Source: Pleomorphomonas diazotrophica (GTDB lineage: Bacteria > Pseudomonadota > Alphaproteobacteria > Rhizobiales > Pleomorphomonadaceae). Taken from it: a DNA stretch of 64,000 bases. Below, one piece after another: positions 28,881-40,666 of this stretch (its first letter is position 1; every line of letters begins with the position of its first letter). The DNA lies in NCBI RefSeq assembly GCF_002844595.1, contig NZ_PJNW01000002.1, positions 372,001 through 436,000 on the forward strand. Direction: 5' to 3'. The notes under the pieces are model-generated. The model had not been told where the DNA came from. It saw only the letters and a program-made list of their open reading frames with translations, and made no database searches. The position numbers and the translations under genes were made by a program.

Positions 28881-29951
28881 ATGGCTGTTCGACCGGCGAC
28901 CGAGAAGCGCGCTCGCGCTTCGGCACCGACCTCCGGAACGAAAAAAACCGGCAAGACATCCAATCCGGCCATCAACTATCAGGTCGCCGACTTCGACAAG
29001 GACGATGAGCTCAAGGCTTATCATGACATGCTGCTGATCCGCCGCTTCGAAGAAAAGGCGGGCCAGCTCTATGGCATGGGGCTGATCGGCGGTTTCTGTC
29101 ACCTCTATATTGGCCAGGAAGCGGTGGTCGTCGGCATCCAGAAGGCGTTGCGCGAGGGTGAGGACCAAGTCACCACCTCCTATCGCGACCACGGCCACAT
29201 GCTGGCCTGCGGCATGGACCCCAAGGGCGTCATGGCCGAGCTGACCGGCCGCAAGGGCGGCTACTCGCATGGCAAGGGTGGCTCCATGCACATGTTCAGC
29301 CGCGAGAAGCAGTTCTTCGGCGGCCACGGCATCGTCGGCGCCCAGGTGCCGATCGGCGCCGGTCTTGCCTTCGCCGACAAGTATCGCGGCACCGATAACG
29401 TGTCTGTGGTCTACTTCGGCGACGGCGCGGCCAACCAAGGTCAGGTTTACGAGACCTTCAACATGGCGCAGCTCTGGAAGCTGCCGGTGATTTTCGTCAT
29501 CGAGAACAACCGCTATGCCATGGGCACGTCGGTCAGCCGTTCGTCGGCGCAGACCGATTTCGCCAAGCGTGGCGAGAGCTTCAACATTCCCGGCGAGCAG
29601 GTGGACGGTATGGACGTTCGCGCCGTCAAGGCGGCCGCCGACCGGGCCGTCGAATGGGCGCGCGCCGGCAACGGCCCCTATATCCTGGAAATGCAGACCT
29701 ACCGCTATCGCGGCCATTCCATGTCCGATCCGGCCAAGTACCGGACCAAGGACGAAGTGCAGAAGATGCGCGACGAGCGTGATCCGATCGAGCAGGTCAG
29801 GAAGCGGCTGGTCGAGAAGGGTTGGGCCAGCGAGGACGATCTCAAGGAGATCGACAAGAGCGTTCGCGCCGTGGTGACCGAAGCAGCCGACTTCGCCTCC
29901 GCCGATGCCGAGCCGGATCCGTCCGAGCTCTGGACCGACATTCTTCGCTGA
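28881..29951 (+). CDS. pdhA: Pyruvate dehydrogenase E1 component, alpha subunit
   Basis: This 356-residue thiamine-diphosphate enzyme subunit decarboxylates pyruvate as the first step of the cytoplasmic pyruvate dehydrogenase complex. It has the E1-alpha features [18 protein letters not shown], the phosphorylation-loop-like [16 protein letters not shown] and the ThDP-binding [17 protein letters not shown]. An alanine/lysine-rich N-terminal extension of about 30 residues precedes the fold. The ATG at 28881 has GGGAGGAG in front of it. It is the first gene of pdhA-pdhB-pdhC-lpdA, a layout typical of Rhizobiales. Confidence 0.97.
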   Translation: MAVRPATEKRARASAPTSGTKKTGKTSNPAINYQVADFDKDDELKAYHDMLLIRRFEEKAGQLYGMGLIGGFCHLYIGQEAVVVGIQKALREGEDQVTTSYRDHGHMLACGMDPKGVMAELTGRKGGYSHGKGGSMHMFSREKQFFGGHGIVGAQVPIGAGLAFADKYRGTDNVSVVYFGDGAANQGQVYETFNMAQLWKLPVIFVIENNRYAMGTSVSRSSAQTDFAKRGESFNIPGEQVDGMDVRAVKAAADRAVEWARAGNGPYILEMQTYRYRGHSMSDPAKYRTKDEVQKMRDERDPIEQVRKRLVEKGWASEDDLKEIDKSVRAVVTEAADFASADAEPDPSELWTDILR

Positions 29952-29973
29952 CAGCGCCGAAAGGTTTTTCAAA

Positions 29974-31359
<1,386 letters not shown>

Positions 31360-31370
31360 GGAGAGCTGAC

Positions 31371-32714
31371 ATGCCGATCAAGATCCTGATGCCGGCGCTC
31401 TCTCCCACCATGGAGACGGGCAACCTGACCAAGTGGAACGTCAAGGTGGGCGATGCCGTGAAGTCCGGCATGGTGCTCGCCGAGATCGAGACCGACAAGG
31501 CGACCATGGAAGTCGAAGCGGTCGACGAGGGTGTCGTCGCCAAGCTGGTGGTGGCCGAAGGCACGGCCGATGTGCCGGTCAATGCGGTGATCGCCGTTCT
31601 CGCCGAAGAGGGCGAGGACGTCGCCGCCGCAGCTGCCGCCGCCGACGGCGCGGCTCCCGCCACCTCCAAGGCGGAAGCGCCGGAGGTTGAGGAAAAGGCA
31701 CAGCCTGCGGAAGCGCCCAAGGCGGAAGCGCCCAAGCAGGAGGCTCCCAAGGCCGAAAGCTCCAGGTCGGGCGAGGGTGACCGGGTCTTCGCTTCACCGC
31801 TGGCTCGCCGCGTCGCCAAGGAGAAGGGGCTCGACCTCAAGTCCGTCAAGGGCTCGGGACCCAAGGGCCGCATCATCCTTCGCGACGTCGAGGGTGCCGA
31901 GGCGACCCCGAAGGCTGCTGCTCCCGCTCCGCTTGCATCGGCTCCAGCCGCCGCGCCTGCTCCAAAGCCGGCCGGCGCCAGCGACGAGGTGACGCTGAAG
32001 CTGTTCGACCCGGAGAGCTACGAGCTGATCCCGCACGACGGCATGCGCAAGACCATTGCCCGCCGCCTCACCGAGTCCAAGCAGACGGTGCCGCACTTCT
32101 ACGTCACCGTCGACGTGGAGATCGACGCGCTCCTGGCCCTGCGCAAGGACATCAATGACGCGGCGCCGACCATCGACGGCAAGCCGACCTACAAAGTGTC
32201 GGTCAACGACATGGTCATCAAGGCCTACGCGCTGGCTCTCAAGGCCGTGCCGGACGCCCACGTGTCGTGGACCGACGGCGGCATGCTGAAGCACAGGCAC
32301 GCCGATGTCGGCGTGGCCGTGTCGATCCCCGGCGGCCTGATCACACCGATCGTCCGCAAGGCCGACGAGAAGAGCCTGTCCACCATCTCAAACGAGGTGA
32401 AGGATCTCGCCAAGCGCGCCAAGGATCGCAAGCTGAAGCCCGAGGAGTACCAGGGCGGCACCACCTCGGTCAGCAACCTCGGCATGTTCGGCGTCAAGGA
32501 CTTCGCGGCCGTCATCAACCCGCCGCACGCCACCATCCTGGCGGTCGGCGCCGGCGAGCAGCGGGCGGTGGTGAAGAACGGCCAGTTGGCCGTCGCCACC
32601 GTGATGAGCGTCACGCTCTCCACCGATCACCGCGCCGTCGACGGTGCGCTCGGCGCCGAGCTTCTGAAGGCGTTCAAGGGCTTCATCGAGAAGCCGATGT
32701 CGATGCTGGTGTGA
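31371..32714 (+). CDS. pdhC: Dihydrolipoamide acetyltransferase (E2) of pyruvate dehydrogenase
   Basis: This 447-residue E2 core subunit transfers the acetyl group from lipoate to CoA. It has one lipoyl domain (about residues 1-80, lysine in [15 protein letters not shown]), a long alanine/proline/glutamate linker (about 85-135), a peripheral-subunit-binding domain (FASPLARRVAKEKGLDL), and a catalytic domain from about residue 215 ending in the active-site STDHRAVDGALGAELL. The start lies 11 bp after pdhB. lpdA follows after 110 bp. Confidence 0.97.
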   Translation: MPIKILMPALSPTMETGNLTKWNVKVGDAVKSGMVLAEIETDKATMEVEAVDEGVVAKLVVAEGTADVPVNAVIAVLAEEGEDVAAAAAAADGAAPATSKAEAPEVEEKAQPAEAPKAEAPKQEAPKAESSRSGEGDRVFASPLARRVAKEKGLDLKSVKGSGPKGRIILRDVEGAEATPKAAAPAPLASAPAAAPAPKPAGASDEVTLKLFDPESYELIPHDGMRKTIARRLTESKQTVPHFYVTVDVEIDALLALRKDINDAAPTIDGKPTYKVSVNDMVIKAYALALKAVPDAHVSWTDGGMLKHRHADVGVAVSIPGGLITPIVRKADEKSLSTISNEVKDLAKRAKDRKLKPEEYQGGTTSVSNLGMFGVKDFAAVINPPHATILAVGAGEQRAVVKNGQLAVATVMSVTLSTDHRAVDGALGAELLKAFKGFIEKPMSMLV

Positions 32715-32824
32715 CGGAACACCTCCGTCGTGCGTTTCGGGAGGCGGCCGCCGGCTGAACCGGCGCCGCCTGCTTCCGGCGCGAGGCCAGGCCGGCGCCG
32801 CACCCAGATTGAAGGCAGAGACCC

Positions 32825-34237
<1,413 letters not shown>

Positions 34238-34261
34238 GCCGCGAGTCGCGACTTAACGTGA

Positions 34262-34288
34262 GGCCGGCGGCAAACCCGCCGGCCTTTT
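34262..34288 (+). terminator. Rho-independent terminator of the pdh operon
   Basis: GGCCGGCGG (34262-34270) pairs perfectly with CCGCCGGCC (34276-34284) around the loop CAAAC, then TTTT follows. It separates lpdA from the small membrane protein gene. Confidence 0.9.
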
Positions 34289-34306
34289 CATTGCCAGGAG
34301 ATACCG

Positions 34307-34555
34307 ATGCAGGGACACGCCTTTCTCGTCTGGGGTGCCATCGGCCTTCTGGCCGGCTGGCTCGCGAGCTTCGTGGTGGGCGGCGGCGGCCTCATCCGAT
34401 ATCTCGTGTCCGGCCTGATCGGCTCGTTCGTCGGCGGCCTGGTGCTGCAATGGACGGGAATCAGCCTTCCTATCGCCAGCCCCTTTTTGCACGAAGTCGC
34501 CGTCGCAACCATTGGTGCGATCATCTTCGTTTTTCTAGCGCGTATGGTCGTCTGA
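34307..34555 (+). CDS. GlsB/YeaQ/YmgE-family stress membrane protein
   Basis: This 82-residue protein contains three hydrophobic helices rich in glycine (GAIGLLAGWLASFVVGGGGL, then a second and third helix), the pattern of the GlsB/YeaQ/YmgE (transglycosylase-associated) small membrane family. AGGAG lies upstream of the ATG at 34307. A second paralogue sits at 42920. The family is linked to stress response; the precise role is unknown. Confidence 0.82.
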   Translation: MQGHAFLVWGAIGLLAGWLASFVVGGGGLIRYLVSGLIGSFVGGLVLQWTGISLPIASPFLHEVAVATIGAIIFVFLARMVV

Positions 34556-34704
34556 GCGGTTTCTAAGCGCAAAATCCCCCTTGCAAGGCCATTCTGCAAA
34601 TAAAAGCAGCAGTCCCGTATGTAGTTCCTCGCTCGTTGTTTTTACTTTGTTAACGGGGTCGATGCGACTCTTTGCAAAGTAAAATACGGTGATCGGGGGA
34701 TCGG

Positions 34705-35781
34705 ATGACAGCTTCGGTTGTATCCATTCGCGATATCTCATCAAAGTCGGCCTCGGTCCAGGAAATCGCCTTCAACAAGGTGGGCCAGATCAGGGCGATC
34801 AATCGCCGCATGCGCATCCTCGCCCTCAACGCGTTGATCGAGGCGGAGCGGGCGGGCGACGCCGGGCGCGGCTTCGCGGTGGTCAGCCAGGAGGTGCGCG
34901 GCATCTCCGAAGAGGTTGAGAAGCTGTCGACCGCCCTCGAGGCCGAACTTGCCTCGGAAATCGGCGAGATCTCTTCGCTGGTCGAGGAGATGAGCCAGTC
35001 GTCGCAAGGGCAGCGGCTTGTCGATCTGGCGCTCAATGCTATCGAGATCGTCGATCGCAACCTCTACGAACGCACCTGCGACGTCCGCTGGTGGGCCACC
35101 GATTCGGCCTTCGTCGACGCCATGACGCAGCCCGGCGAGGCGGCCTTCGCCTATGCGGCGCGGCGTCTCAATGTCATTCTGCGCGCCTACACCGTCTATC
35201 TCGACATCTGGCTCTGCGACCCCTCGGGCAGGGTGGTGGCGTCCGGTCGCGGTGACCGCTTTCCGGTGGCCGGCGCCGACGTTTCGTCGCGCTCTTGGTT
35301 CCGTACCGGCATGGGGCTCCGGACTGGCGACGATTTTCACGCCGAGGACATCGCCCGCGAGGCGCTGCTCGCCGACACCATGGTTGCCACCTTCGTGACG
35401 CCGGTGCGGACCGGCGGCGAGGTGAACGGCCGGCCGGTCGGCCTTCTCGCCATCCATTTCGACTGGGAGCCGCAATCGCGGACCATCGTCGAGGGCGTCC
35501 GTCTGACCGATGACGAGCGAGCCGTGAGCCGCGTGCTGATCGTCGATCGCGACAACCGCGTCATTGCGTCGTCCGACGGCGCAGGCCTGTTGACGGAACG
35601 GTTGTCGGCCTTCGGTGGCGGCGAGGCGGGCTGGCAGGTGCGCGACGGGCGGATCATCGCCCAGCATGTGACGCCCGGCTACGAAACCTATCGGGGCCTC
35701 GGCTGGCGCGGCGTGATCGAACAGCGGTTTACCGTCGAGAAGCCATCGGCGACGGTGACACCGATCAAAGGCCGCCGTTAG
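34705..35781 (+). CDS. Cytoplasmic receptor with N-terminal MCP hairpin and C-terminal Cache-like sensor
   Basis: This 358-residue protein has an unusual order. The MCP signalling hairpin comes first (about residues 25-75; MRILALNALIEAERAGDAGR and GFAVVSQEVRGISEEVEKL), followed by a double-Cache-like sensor (about 115-345; YTVYLDIWLCDPSGRVVASG, GLLAIHFDW and LIVDRDNRVIASSD). A CDVRWWATDS segment joins them. No membrane helix or signal peptide is present, so both parts are cytoplasmic. The hairpin is shorter than in classical receptors. A CGGGGGA ribosome-binding site precedes the ATG. No che gene is adjacent, so coupling to CheA is uncertain. Confidence 0.78.
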   Translation: MTASVVSIRDISSKSASVQEIAFNKVGQIRAINRRMRILALNALIEAERAGDAGRGFAVVSQEVRGISEEVEKLSTALEAELASEIGEISSLVEEMSQSSQGQRLVDLALNAIEIVDRNLYERTCDVRWWATDSAFVDAMTQPGEAAFAYAARRLNVILRAYTVYLDIWLCDPSGRVVASGRGDRFPVAGADVSSRSWFRTGMGLRTGDDFHAEDIAREALLADTMVATFVTPVRTGGEVNGRPVGLLAIHFDWEPQSRTIVEGVRLTDDERAVSRVLIVDRDNRVIASSDGAGLLTERLSAFGGGEAGWQVRDGRIIAQHVTPGYETYRGLGWRGVIEQRFTVEKPSATVTPIKGRR

Positions 35782-35895
35782 CGTCCCTCACCGGCAACTG
35801 CCCGAGGGTAGCGTTTTCAATCCAGTCTCCAGACGATAAGATCGCGCCAAGGAAGGGCGTGATGGCAGGAACGCCCTCCGCGGGAGGATGGCGTC

Positions 35896-36753
35896 ATGCC
35901 GGTCGAGCTCAATTTCCTCAGCCTTCTCACAGGTTGCTTTGCAACGCCGGTGGCCGAAAATCCCACGGTTGCCATGGTCGAGGCGGCCTATCGCGCCATG
36001 GGTCTCGACGCCCGCTACATCAACTGCGACGTGGCGCCGGCCGATCTCGGCGACGCCGTGCGCGGTGCCCGTGCCATGGGCTGGCGCGGCTTCAACTGCT
36101 CGCTGCCGCACAAGGTGGCAGTGATCGATTTCATCGACGAGCTTGCGCCATCGGCCGAGATCATCGGCGCGGTCAACTGCGTCATCAACGAGGACGGCCG
36201 GCTGATCGGCGAGAACACCGACGGCAAGGGCTTTCTCGCCTCGCTCAAGACGGTGACCGATCCCAGGGGGAAGCATGTCGTGGTGCTCGGCGCCGGCGGT
36301 GCTTCACGGGCGATCGCTGTGGAGACCGCGCTGGCAGGCGCCGCCTCGATCACCGTCGTCAACCGCGACGCGGCACGCGGCAAGGCGGTGGTACAGCTCG
36401 TGGCGGCGCACACCTCGGCGGCAGCGGAGTTCGTGCCTCTGAAGGATGATTACGTCGTCCCCGGGGAAACCGACATTCTCATCAACGCAACGTCCATCGG
36501 CCTCTTTCCAGGGGTGAACGATCTGCCGGCCGTCGACTTCACCTCGCTCCGGCCTGGTCTGGTGGTGGCCGACGTCATTCCCAATCCGCCGCACACGGCT
36601 TTCCTCAGGACGGCCGAGACGCATGGCGCCATAACGCTCGACGGCTTGGGCATGCTGGTCAACCAGGGTGTCATCGGCATTCGCCTGTGGGCCGGCCGCG
36701 AGCCGGACGCCAAGGTGATGCGCGGCGCGCTGGAAGCCGTGTTCGGTGCTTGA
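35896..36753 (+). CDS. Shikimate dehydrogenase-family protein (AroE-like)
   Basis: This 285-residue NAD(P)-dependent oxidoreductase carries the shikimate dehydrogenase signatures: FNCSLPHKVAVIDFI with the catalytic lysine, GAVNCVINEDG, ENTDGKGF with the catalytic aspartate, the cofactor loop VVLGAGGASRA and NATSIGLFPG. The ATG at 35896 follows GGGAGGA. The absence of other aromatic pathway genes nearby and the divergent N-terminus (VELNFLSLLTGCFA) suggest it may be a secondary paralogue acting on quinate or another cyclic acid rather than the housekeeping AroE; this is inference. It is upstream of the unknown three-gene operon. Confidence 0.8.
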   Translation: MPVELNFLSLLTGCFATPVAENPTVAMVEAAYRAMGLDARYINCDVAPADLGDAVRGARAMGWRGFNCSLPHKVAVIDFIDELAPSAEIIGAVNCVINEDGRLIGENTDGKGFLASLKTVTDPRGKHVVVLGAGGASRAIAVETALAGAASITVVNRDAARGKAVVQLVAAHTSAAAEFVPLKDDYVVPGETDILINATSIGLFPGVNDLPAVDFTSLRPGLVVADVIPNPPHTAFLRTAETHGAITLDGLGMLVNQGVIGIRLWAGREPDAKVMRGALEAVFGA

Positions 36754-36856
36754 ATTTTCGCTGAACGTCTGCTTGCGGCAGCTTGTGGGAATACTACATC
36801 TTCCGCGACGCCCCGCGGACGTTCATCCGCGCATTCGGTGACTGGGGGAAACGGCC

Positions 36857-38038
36857 TTGACTACGACCGACATTGTGAAGACGCCCATGCAGTATCTCGA
36901 CAAGGCGATGGGTGGATTGCGCGACCTCGGCCTCTTGCCGGCCCGAACCGAGGAGGCACCGATCGTCGGCCTCCTCGAGCGGATTACCGATCTCGATCCC
37001 GACAAGATCGCGGTGATCACCCGCACGCTCAGCCAGATGAGCGTCTTCAACGAGGTGGTGCGCGAGCAGATTTCGGAAATGTCGATCGGCGAGCGCTACG
37101 AGAAGATCACGCAGGGCTTCAATTCGATCCGGGATGATGCCAAGGCGATGGTCGATCAGATCTCCGACGGCAAGCTCGACCTGTTCGAGCGGGCAACCAA
37201 TGCCTGGATGAAGATCTCGCGCGGCGACATTGCCAGCCGCTTCGACAGCATTCGCGACACCTATGTCGAAGTGGCGCGGGACACCAAGACCAACATCGAG
37301 CGCGAGCAGATCATCCTCGAGGCCTATCGAGACTTCCGCGGCGCGCTGAAGCAGGCCGAGGTGGCGGCGTTGGAAGTGCTGAAGGCGGGCGAGGCGAAGC
37401 TCACTGTTGCCAAGGACGAGCTCACCAAGGCGTCCGAAGCGGTGGCCGGCTTTGCGGGTACGGACGCTTCGGAACGGGCGCGCCTGGAGCTCATCCGCGA
37501 CGAGAAGCTCAGGGCAATGCAGAACGAGGAGGGCCGGTATCAGATCGCCAAGGATCTCGCCGACAACCTCACTATCGGCTACAACACCTCCGAAGTGATC
37601 ATGGCGCGCCTCCTTCAGACCACGTCGGCCAAGGAGCGCGTCTATCAGCAGTCCGTCTCCTTCTTCACCACCAACGAATCGGTGCTGACGGCGTTGAAGG
37701 CATCGTTCACCGGCGTGTTCGGGCTGCACGAGTCGACGCAGACGCTCAACTCCATGAAGGAAGGCGTGTCGAAGTCGCTGGAAGTGCTGGCCGACATCGG
37801 TGGCAAGGTGCAGGAAGAGGCGCTGAAGGCCGGCTACGGACCGACCGTGCGCGCCGACGCGGTGAAGAAGCTGGTCGACAGTGTGGTCAACTACCAGGAG
37901 CGCTCGACCGAGATCATCGCCGAGATGCGGACGCTCGCCACCAAGAACTCCGAGGAGATCCGCGCCGCCGTCGAGGACGGCAAGCGGCGGATCGCTCGCC
38001 TCGCCGAGCAGGGCAACGCGCTGGTGTTGAATGGCTGA
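36857..38038 (+). CDS. TelA-like long alpha-helical protein, gene 1 of unknown operon
   Basis: This 393-residue protein, predicted to be almost wholly helical and rich in charged heptads, distantly resembles TelA/KlaA (toxic anion resistance) proteins; similar alphaproteobacterial proteins are annotated as cell surface protein. The segment GYNTSEVIMARLLQTTSAKE and the following KERVYQQSVSFFTTNESVL region are the most TelA-like. There is no signal peptide or membrane helix, so the surface label is doubtful and it is probably cytoplasmic. It starts with TTG at 36857, supported by GGGGGAA seven bases upstream. Its stop overlaps the next ATG by 8 bp. Function unknown. Confidence 0.68.
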   Translation: MTTTDIVKTPMQYLDKAMGGLRDLGLLPARTEEAPIVGLLERITDLDPDKIAVITRTLSQMSVFNEVVREQISEMSIGERYEKITQGFNSIRDDAKAMVDQISDGKLDLFERATNAWMKISRGDIASRFDSIRDTYVEVARDTKTNIEREQIILEAYRDFRGALKQAEVAALEVLKAGEAKLTVAKDELTKASEAVAGFAGTDASERARLELIRDEKLRAMQNEEGRYQIAKDLADNLTIGYNTSEVIMARLLQTTSAKERVYQQSVSFFTTNESVLTALKASFTGVFGLHESTQTLNSMKEGVSKSLEVLADIGGKVQEEALKAGYGPTVRADAVKKLVDSVVNYQERSTEIIAEMRTLATKNSEEIRAAVEDGKRRIARLAEQGNALVLNG

Positions 38039-38972
38039 CATCGCTCAGGGCGGCGCCGTCGCCCCCAAACTCGACGAGCTCATGCTGGCGATGGACGTGG
38101 TCGACACGCTTCGTCACCAGGAGGGGCTGGTCGAGAAGGCGCTCAGCGAGGACAGCCGCGATGCCACGCTGAAGGAACGGCTTAGGACGCTCTACGAAGG
38201 GCAGGGGCTCAGGGTTTCCGACCGCATCCTGGATGACGGCATCCGGGCGCTGAAGGAGAGCCGGTTCACCTATGATCCGGCACCGCCCTCCTTTGCCCGG
38301 ACGATGGCGCTGCTGTGGGTCGGTCGGGCCACGGTGGCCAAGGTGGCGGCGGTTGTGCTTGTCGCCGTTGCCGTGTTCGGTGGCGTCACCTATTGGCGGG
38401 CCGCATCGACTGAGCGGGCATCCGAGGCGGCACGCATCGAAATGAGCGTGACGCTGCCGGAAACCATCGATACCGCCGAGGCGGCGCTGGCGACCGAGGC
38501 GCTGACGTCCGATGCCAAGGCTGAGGCCGACAGGCGGATCGCTGCCGCCCGCGCAGCGATCGCCGGCGGCGATGCCGGCGCGGCGCGTCAGGCGGTGGCG
38601 GCGGTCGCCGATCTCCGGGCAACGCTCGCACAGACCTACGAGCTCCGCATCGTCTCCCGGCCGGGCGAGCGAACCGGCGTCTTCCGGGTGCCCGACATCA
38701 ACACCCAGGCCCGCAACTACTATCTGATCGTCGAGGCGGTGACGCCGTCGGGCGACGTCCTGAAGATGCCAGTCACCAGTGAGGAAGACGGCACGGTCAA
38801 GACCGTCGACAAATGGGGCGTCCGCGTCCCCAAGCCGACCTATGACCGGGTGGCGGCCGACAAGAGCGATGACGGCATCGTCGAGGACAACATTCTCGGC
38901 GAAAAGCCGCGCGGCAGCCTTCACCCCGTCTACGAGATGGATGTTCTCTCGGGTGCCATCACCAGCTGGTAG
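38031..38972 (+). CDS. DUF6384 membrane-anchored protein, gene 2 of unknown operon
   Basis: This 313-residue protein has a cytoplasmic helical N-terminus (about residues 1-95), one membrane helix (about 102-121, AKVAAVVLVAVAVFGGVTYW), an alanine-rich coiled-coil (about 125-210), and a C-terminal domain (about 212-313) containing YELRIVSRPGERTGVFRV and YLIVEAVTPSGDVLKMPVTS. It matches DUF6384, of unknown function. Because the helix is internal, the C-terminal half is likely periplasmic. The ATG overlaps the end of the TelA-like gene by 8 bp, and the next gene follows after 27 bp, so all three are co-transcribed. Confidence 0.7.
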   Translation: MADIAQGGAVAPKLDELMLAMDVVDTLRHQEGLVEKALSEDSRDATLKERLRTLYEGQGLRVSDRILDDGIRALKESRFTYDPAPPSFARTMALLWVGRATVAKVAAVVLVAVAVFGGVTYWRAASTERASEAARIEMSVTLPETIDTAEAALATEALTSDAKAEADRRIAAARAAIAGGDAGAARQAVAAVADLRATLAQTYELRIVSRPGERTGVFRVPDINTQARNYYLIVEAVTPSGDVLKMPVTSEEDGTVKTVDKWGVRVPKPTYDRVAADKSDDGIVEDNILGEKPRGSLHPVYEMDVLSGAITSW

Positions 38973-38999
38973 GCTCATTTCTGAACCCAAGGACGCAGC

Positions 39000-40436
39000 A
39001 TGATTTCCGCGCAGCAGGCGCTCAACCACATCGAACGGGCGATCCTCGGTGTCCGACGCGACGAGGATCGCCTCGTCGCCATGCTGGCCGATACCAAGGC
39101 CGAGGGCGACCGCCTGAGAGCCGAGAAGGCCGAGGCCTTTCGGGCGCTGGCCCGTCTTCGGCTCGACGCCATCGCCCGCGACGAAGTGGTCGGAGAGCTC
39201 GACAGCGTCGAGCGGCGGGCGCGCGTCGCCCTCGACAAGCGCCGCGACCGGCTGGCCGAACTCAAGGCCAGCCGCGAAGGCGCGTCGCAGAAGCTCGACG
39301 AGCTCGAAGACAAGCGCGAAGAGGCTGCCAAGCTGCGCGACGCGGCGATGGCCGCGGTCGACGCGAAGACCGACGCCGTTGAAGCACGCCTTGCCGCCGA
39401 GGACGAGTGGCGACGCCTGACTGCCGCCATCGAAGCGGCCGAGGCGACGGCGGCGGCGGCCGAGGAGAAGCGGCGGCAGGCCGAGGAGGATCGCGCCGCC
39501 AAGGGCAAGCCTTACGAGGCCGATCGTCTGTTCATGTATCTTTGGCAGCGCGGCTACGGCACCTCCGCCTACCGGGCCGGACCGCTCACGCGCTATTTCG
39601 ACGGCAAGGTCGCCCGGCTGGCCGGCTATGATGCGGCGCGCGTCAACTACTTCATGCTGACCGAGATACCCTTGCGTCTCGCCGAGCACGCGGATCGCCT
39701 CAAGGCGGAAGTGGCCACAGCGGTGGAAGCCCGTCAGGCTCACGAACGGGCGGCGCTGGAAGCGGATGGCATCAAGCCGCTGGAAGCGGCGGTGGCCGAG
39801 GCCGACCGGGGGCTCGCCAAGGTGGAAACCGACATCGCCCGCGTCATGTCCGACGTCGGCAGCATCGACAAGGAGACCGCGACGGCGCTCGACGACAATG
39901 CCGATCCGGCGGTCCGCGGGGTGATCGACGACCTGGCAGGCACGCTGGCCCGCTCCGACATGGTTGATCTCGTCCGGCGCGCCGAGGCGACGCCGACGCC
40001 GGAGGACGACCGCATCGTCAAGCAACTGCGCCAGATCGAGCGCGACCTCATCCGCGTCGATGCCCAGGCGGAGGAGCTTCGACGCACGTCGATCGATATT
40101 GCCCGCAAGCGGGAGGAACTTGAGCATTCGCGCGACACCTTCCGCCGCAACGGCTATGACCGGCCCAACGGCAGCTTTTCCAACGGCGAGATGATCGGCA
40201 ACCTGATCGGCGGCATCATCTCCGGTGCCATCACGGCGGCGGTGCTGGAGGGTGCGTTCCGCGATGGTTACCGGCGCGGCGAGCCCCGCCGGCGCGACGA
40301 TTTCGGCGGCGGTCACTGGGCCGGCGGGGGCCCATGGGGCGGCGGCGGGTCATGGGGAGGTGGTTCTGGTGGCGGCGGCTTCGGGACGGGCGGCGGTTCC
40401 GGTGGTGGCGGCTTCAAGACCGGCGGCGGTTTCTAG
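39000..40436 (+). CDS. Long coiled-coil protein with glycine-rich C-terminus, gene 3 of unknown operon
   Basis: This 478-residue protein starts with a long charged coiled-coil (about residues 1-165), has a compact central segment (about 168-230) with PYEADRLFMYLWQRGYGTSA, a second coiled-coil (about 230-395), then a glycine-zipper-like hydrophobic patch (about 398-425, GNLIGGIISGAITAAVLEGA) and a glycine/tryptophan/arginine-rich tail (about 430-478). No ATP-binding motif or signal peptide was found, so resemblance to SMC proteins is only through the coiled-coils. The patch and tail suggest membrane association or self-assembly. No named family was recognised. Confidence 0.65.
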   Translation: MISAQQALNHIERAILGVRRDEDRLVAMLADTKAEGDRLRAEKAEAFRALARLRLDAIARDEVVGELDSVERRARVALDKRRDRLAELKASREGASQKLDELEDKREEAAKLRDAAMAAVDAKTDAVEARLAAEDEWRRLTAAIEAAEATAAAAEEKRRQAEEDRAAKGKPYEADRLFMYLWQRGYGTSAYRAGPLTRYFDGKVARLAGYDAARVNYFMLTEIPLRLAEHADRLKAEVATAVEARQAHERAALEADGIKPLEAAVAEADRGLAKVETDIARVMSDVGSIDKETATALDDNADPAVRGVIDDLAGTLARSDMVDLVRRAEATPTPEDDRIVKQLRQIERDLIRVDAQAEELRRTSIDIARKREELEHSRDTFRRNGYDRPNGSFSNGEMIGNLIGGIISGAITAAVLEGAFRDGYRRGEPRRRDDFGGGHWAGGGPWGGGGSWGGGSGGGGFGTGGGSGGGGFKTGGGF

Positions 40437-40437
40437 A

Positions 40438-40535
40438 GCAACTCCAGCAAAAGTGGGAACCGGTTTTGCGTCCGGAGTTGCGTGAGACCAAAAGACTGGA
40501 GCACGTTGGCGAACCAGAGTTCGCCGGACGTGCTC
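40438..40535. repeat. Two consecutive inverted repeats (REP-like), AAAAGTGG core
   Basis: The first has arms GCAACTCC (40438-40445) and GGAGTTGC (40474-40481). The second has arms GAGCACGT (40499-40506) and ACGTGCTC (40528-40535), with an inner GGCGAAC/GTTCGCC pairing. The first contains AGCAAAAGTGGGAACCGG, similar to the core at 6864. They follow the stop of the unknown operon and may stabilise or terminate its mRNA. Confidence 0.7.
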
Positions 40536-40666
40536 AAGTCACCGTATGACGGCGATGCAGCCCTGCTGCGACGGGAGCGGCATGGTCCGCTCTCAGTAGT
40601 TTTGCTAGGACTATAGATACAGAAGACCGGCTAAGGGCCGGCCAAACGGGCAGAAAGCGACGGACA

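Noticed and set aside
37914-40316. An 800-codon open frame antisense to the unknown operon
   Set aside because: Plus-strand genes have ribosome-binding sites, coupling and DUF6384 similarity. The antisense frame is low-complexity and spans two gene boundaries.
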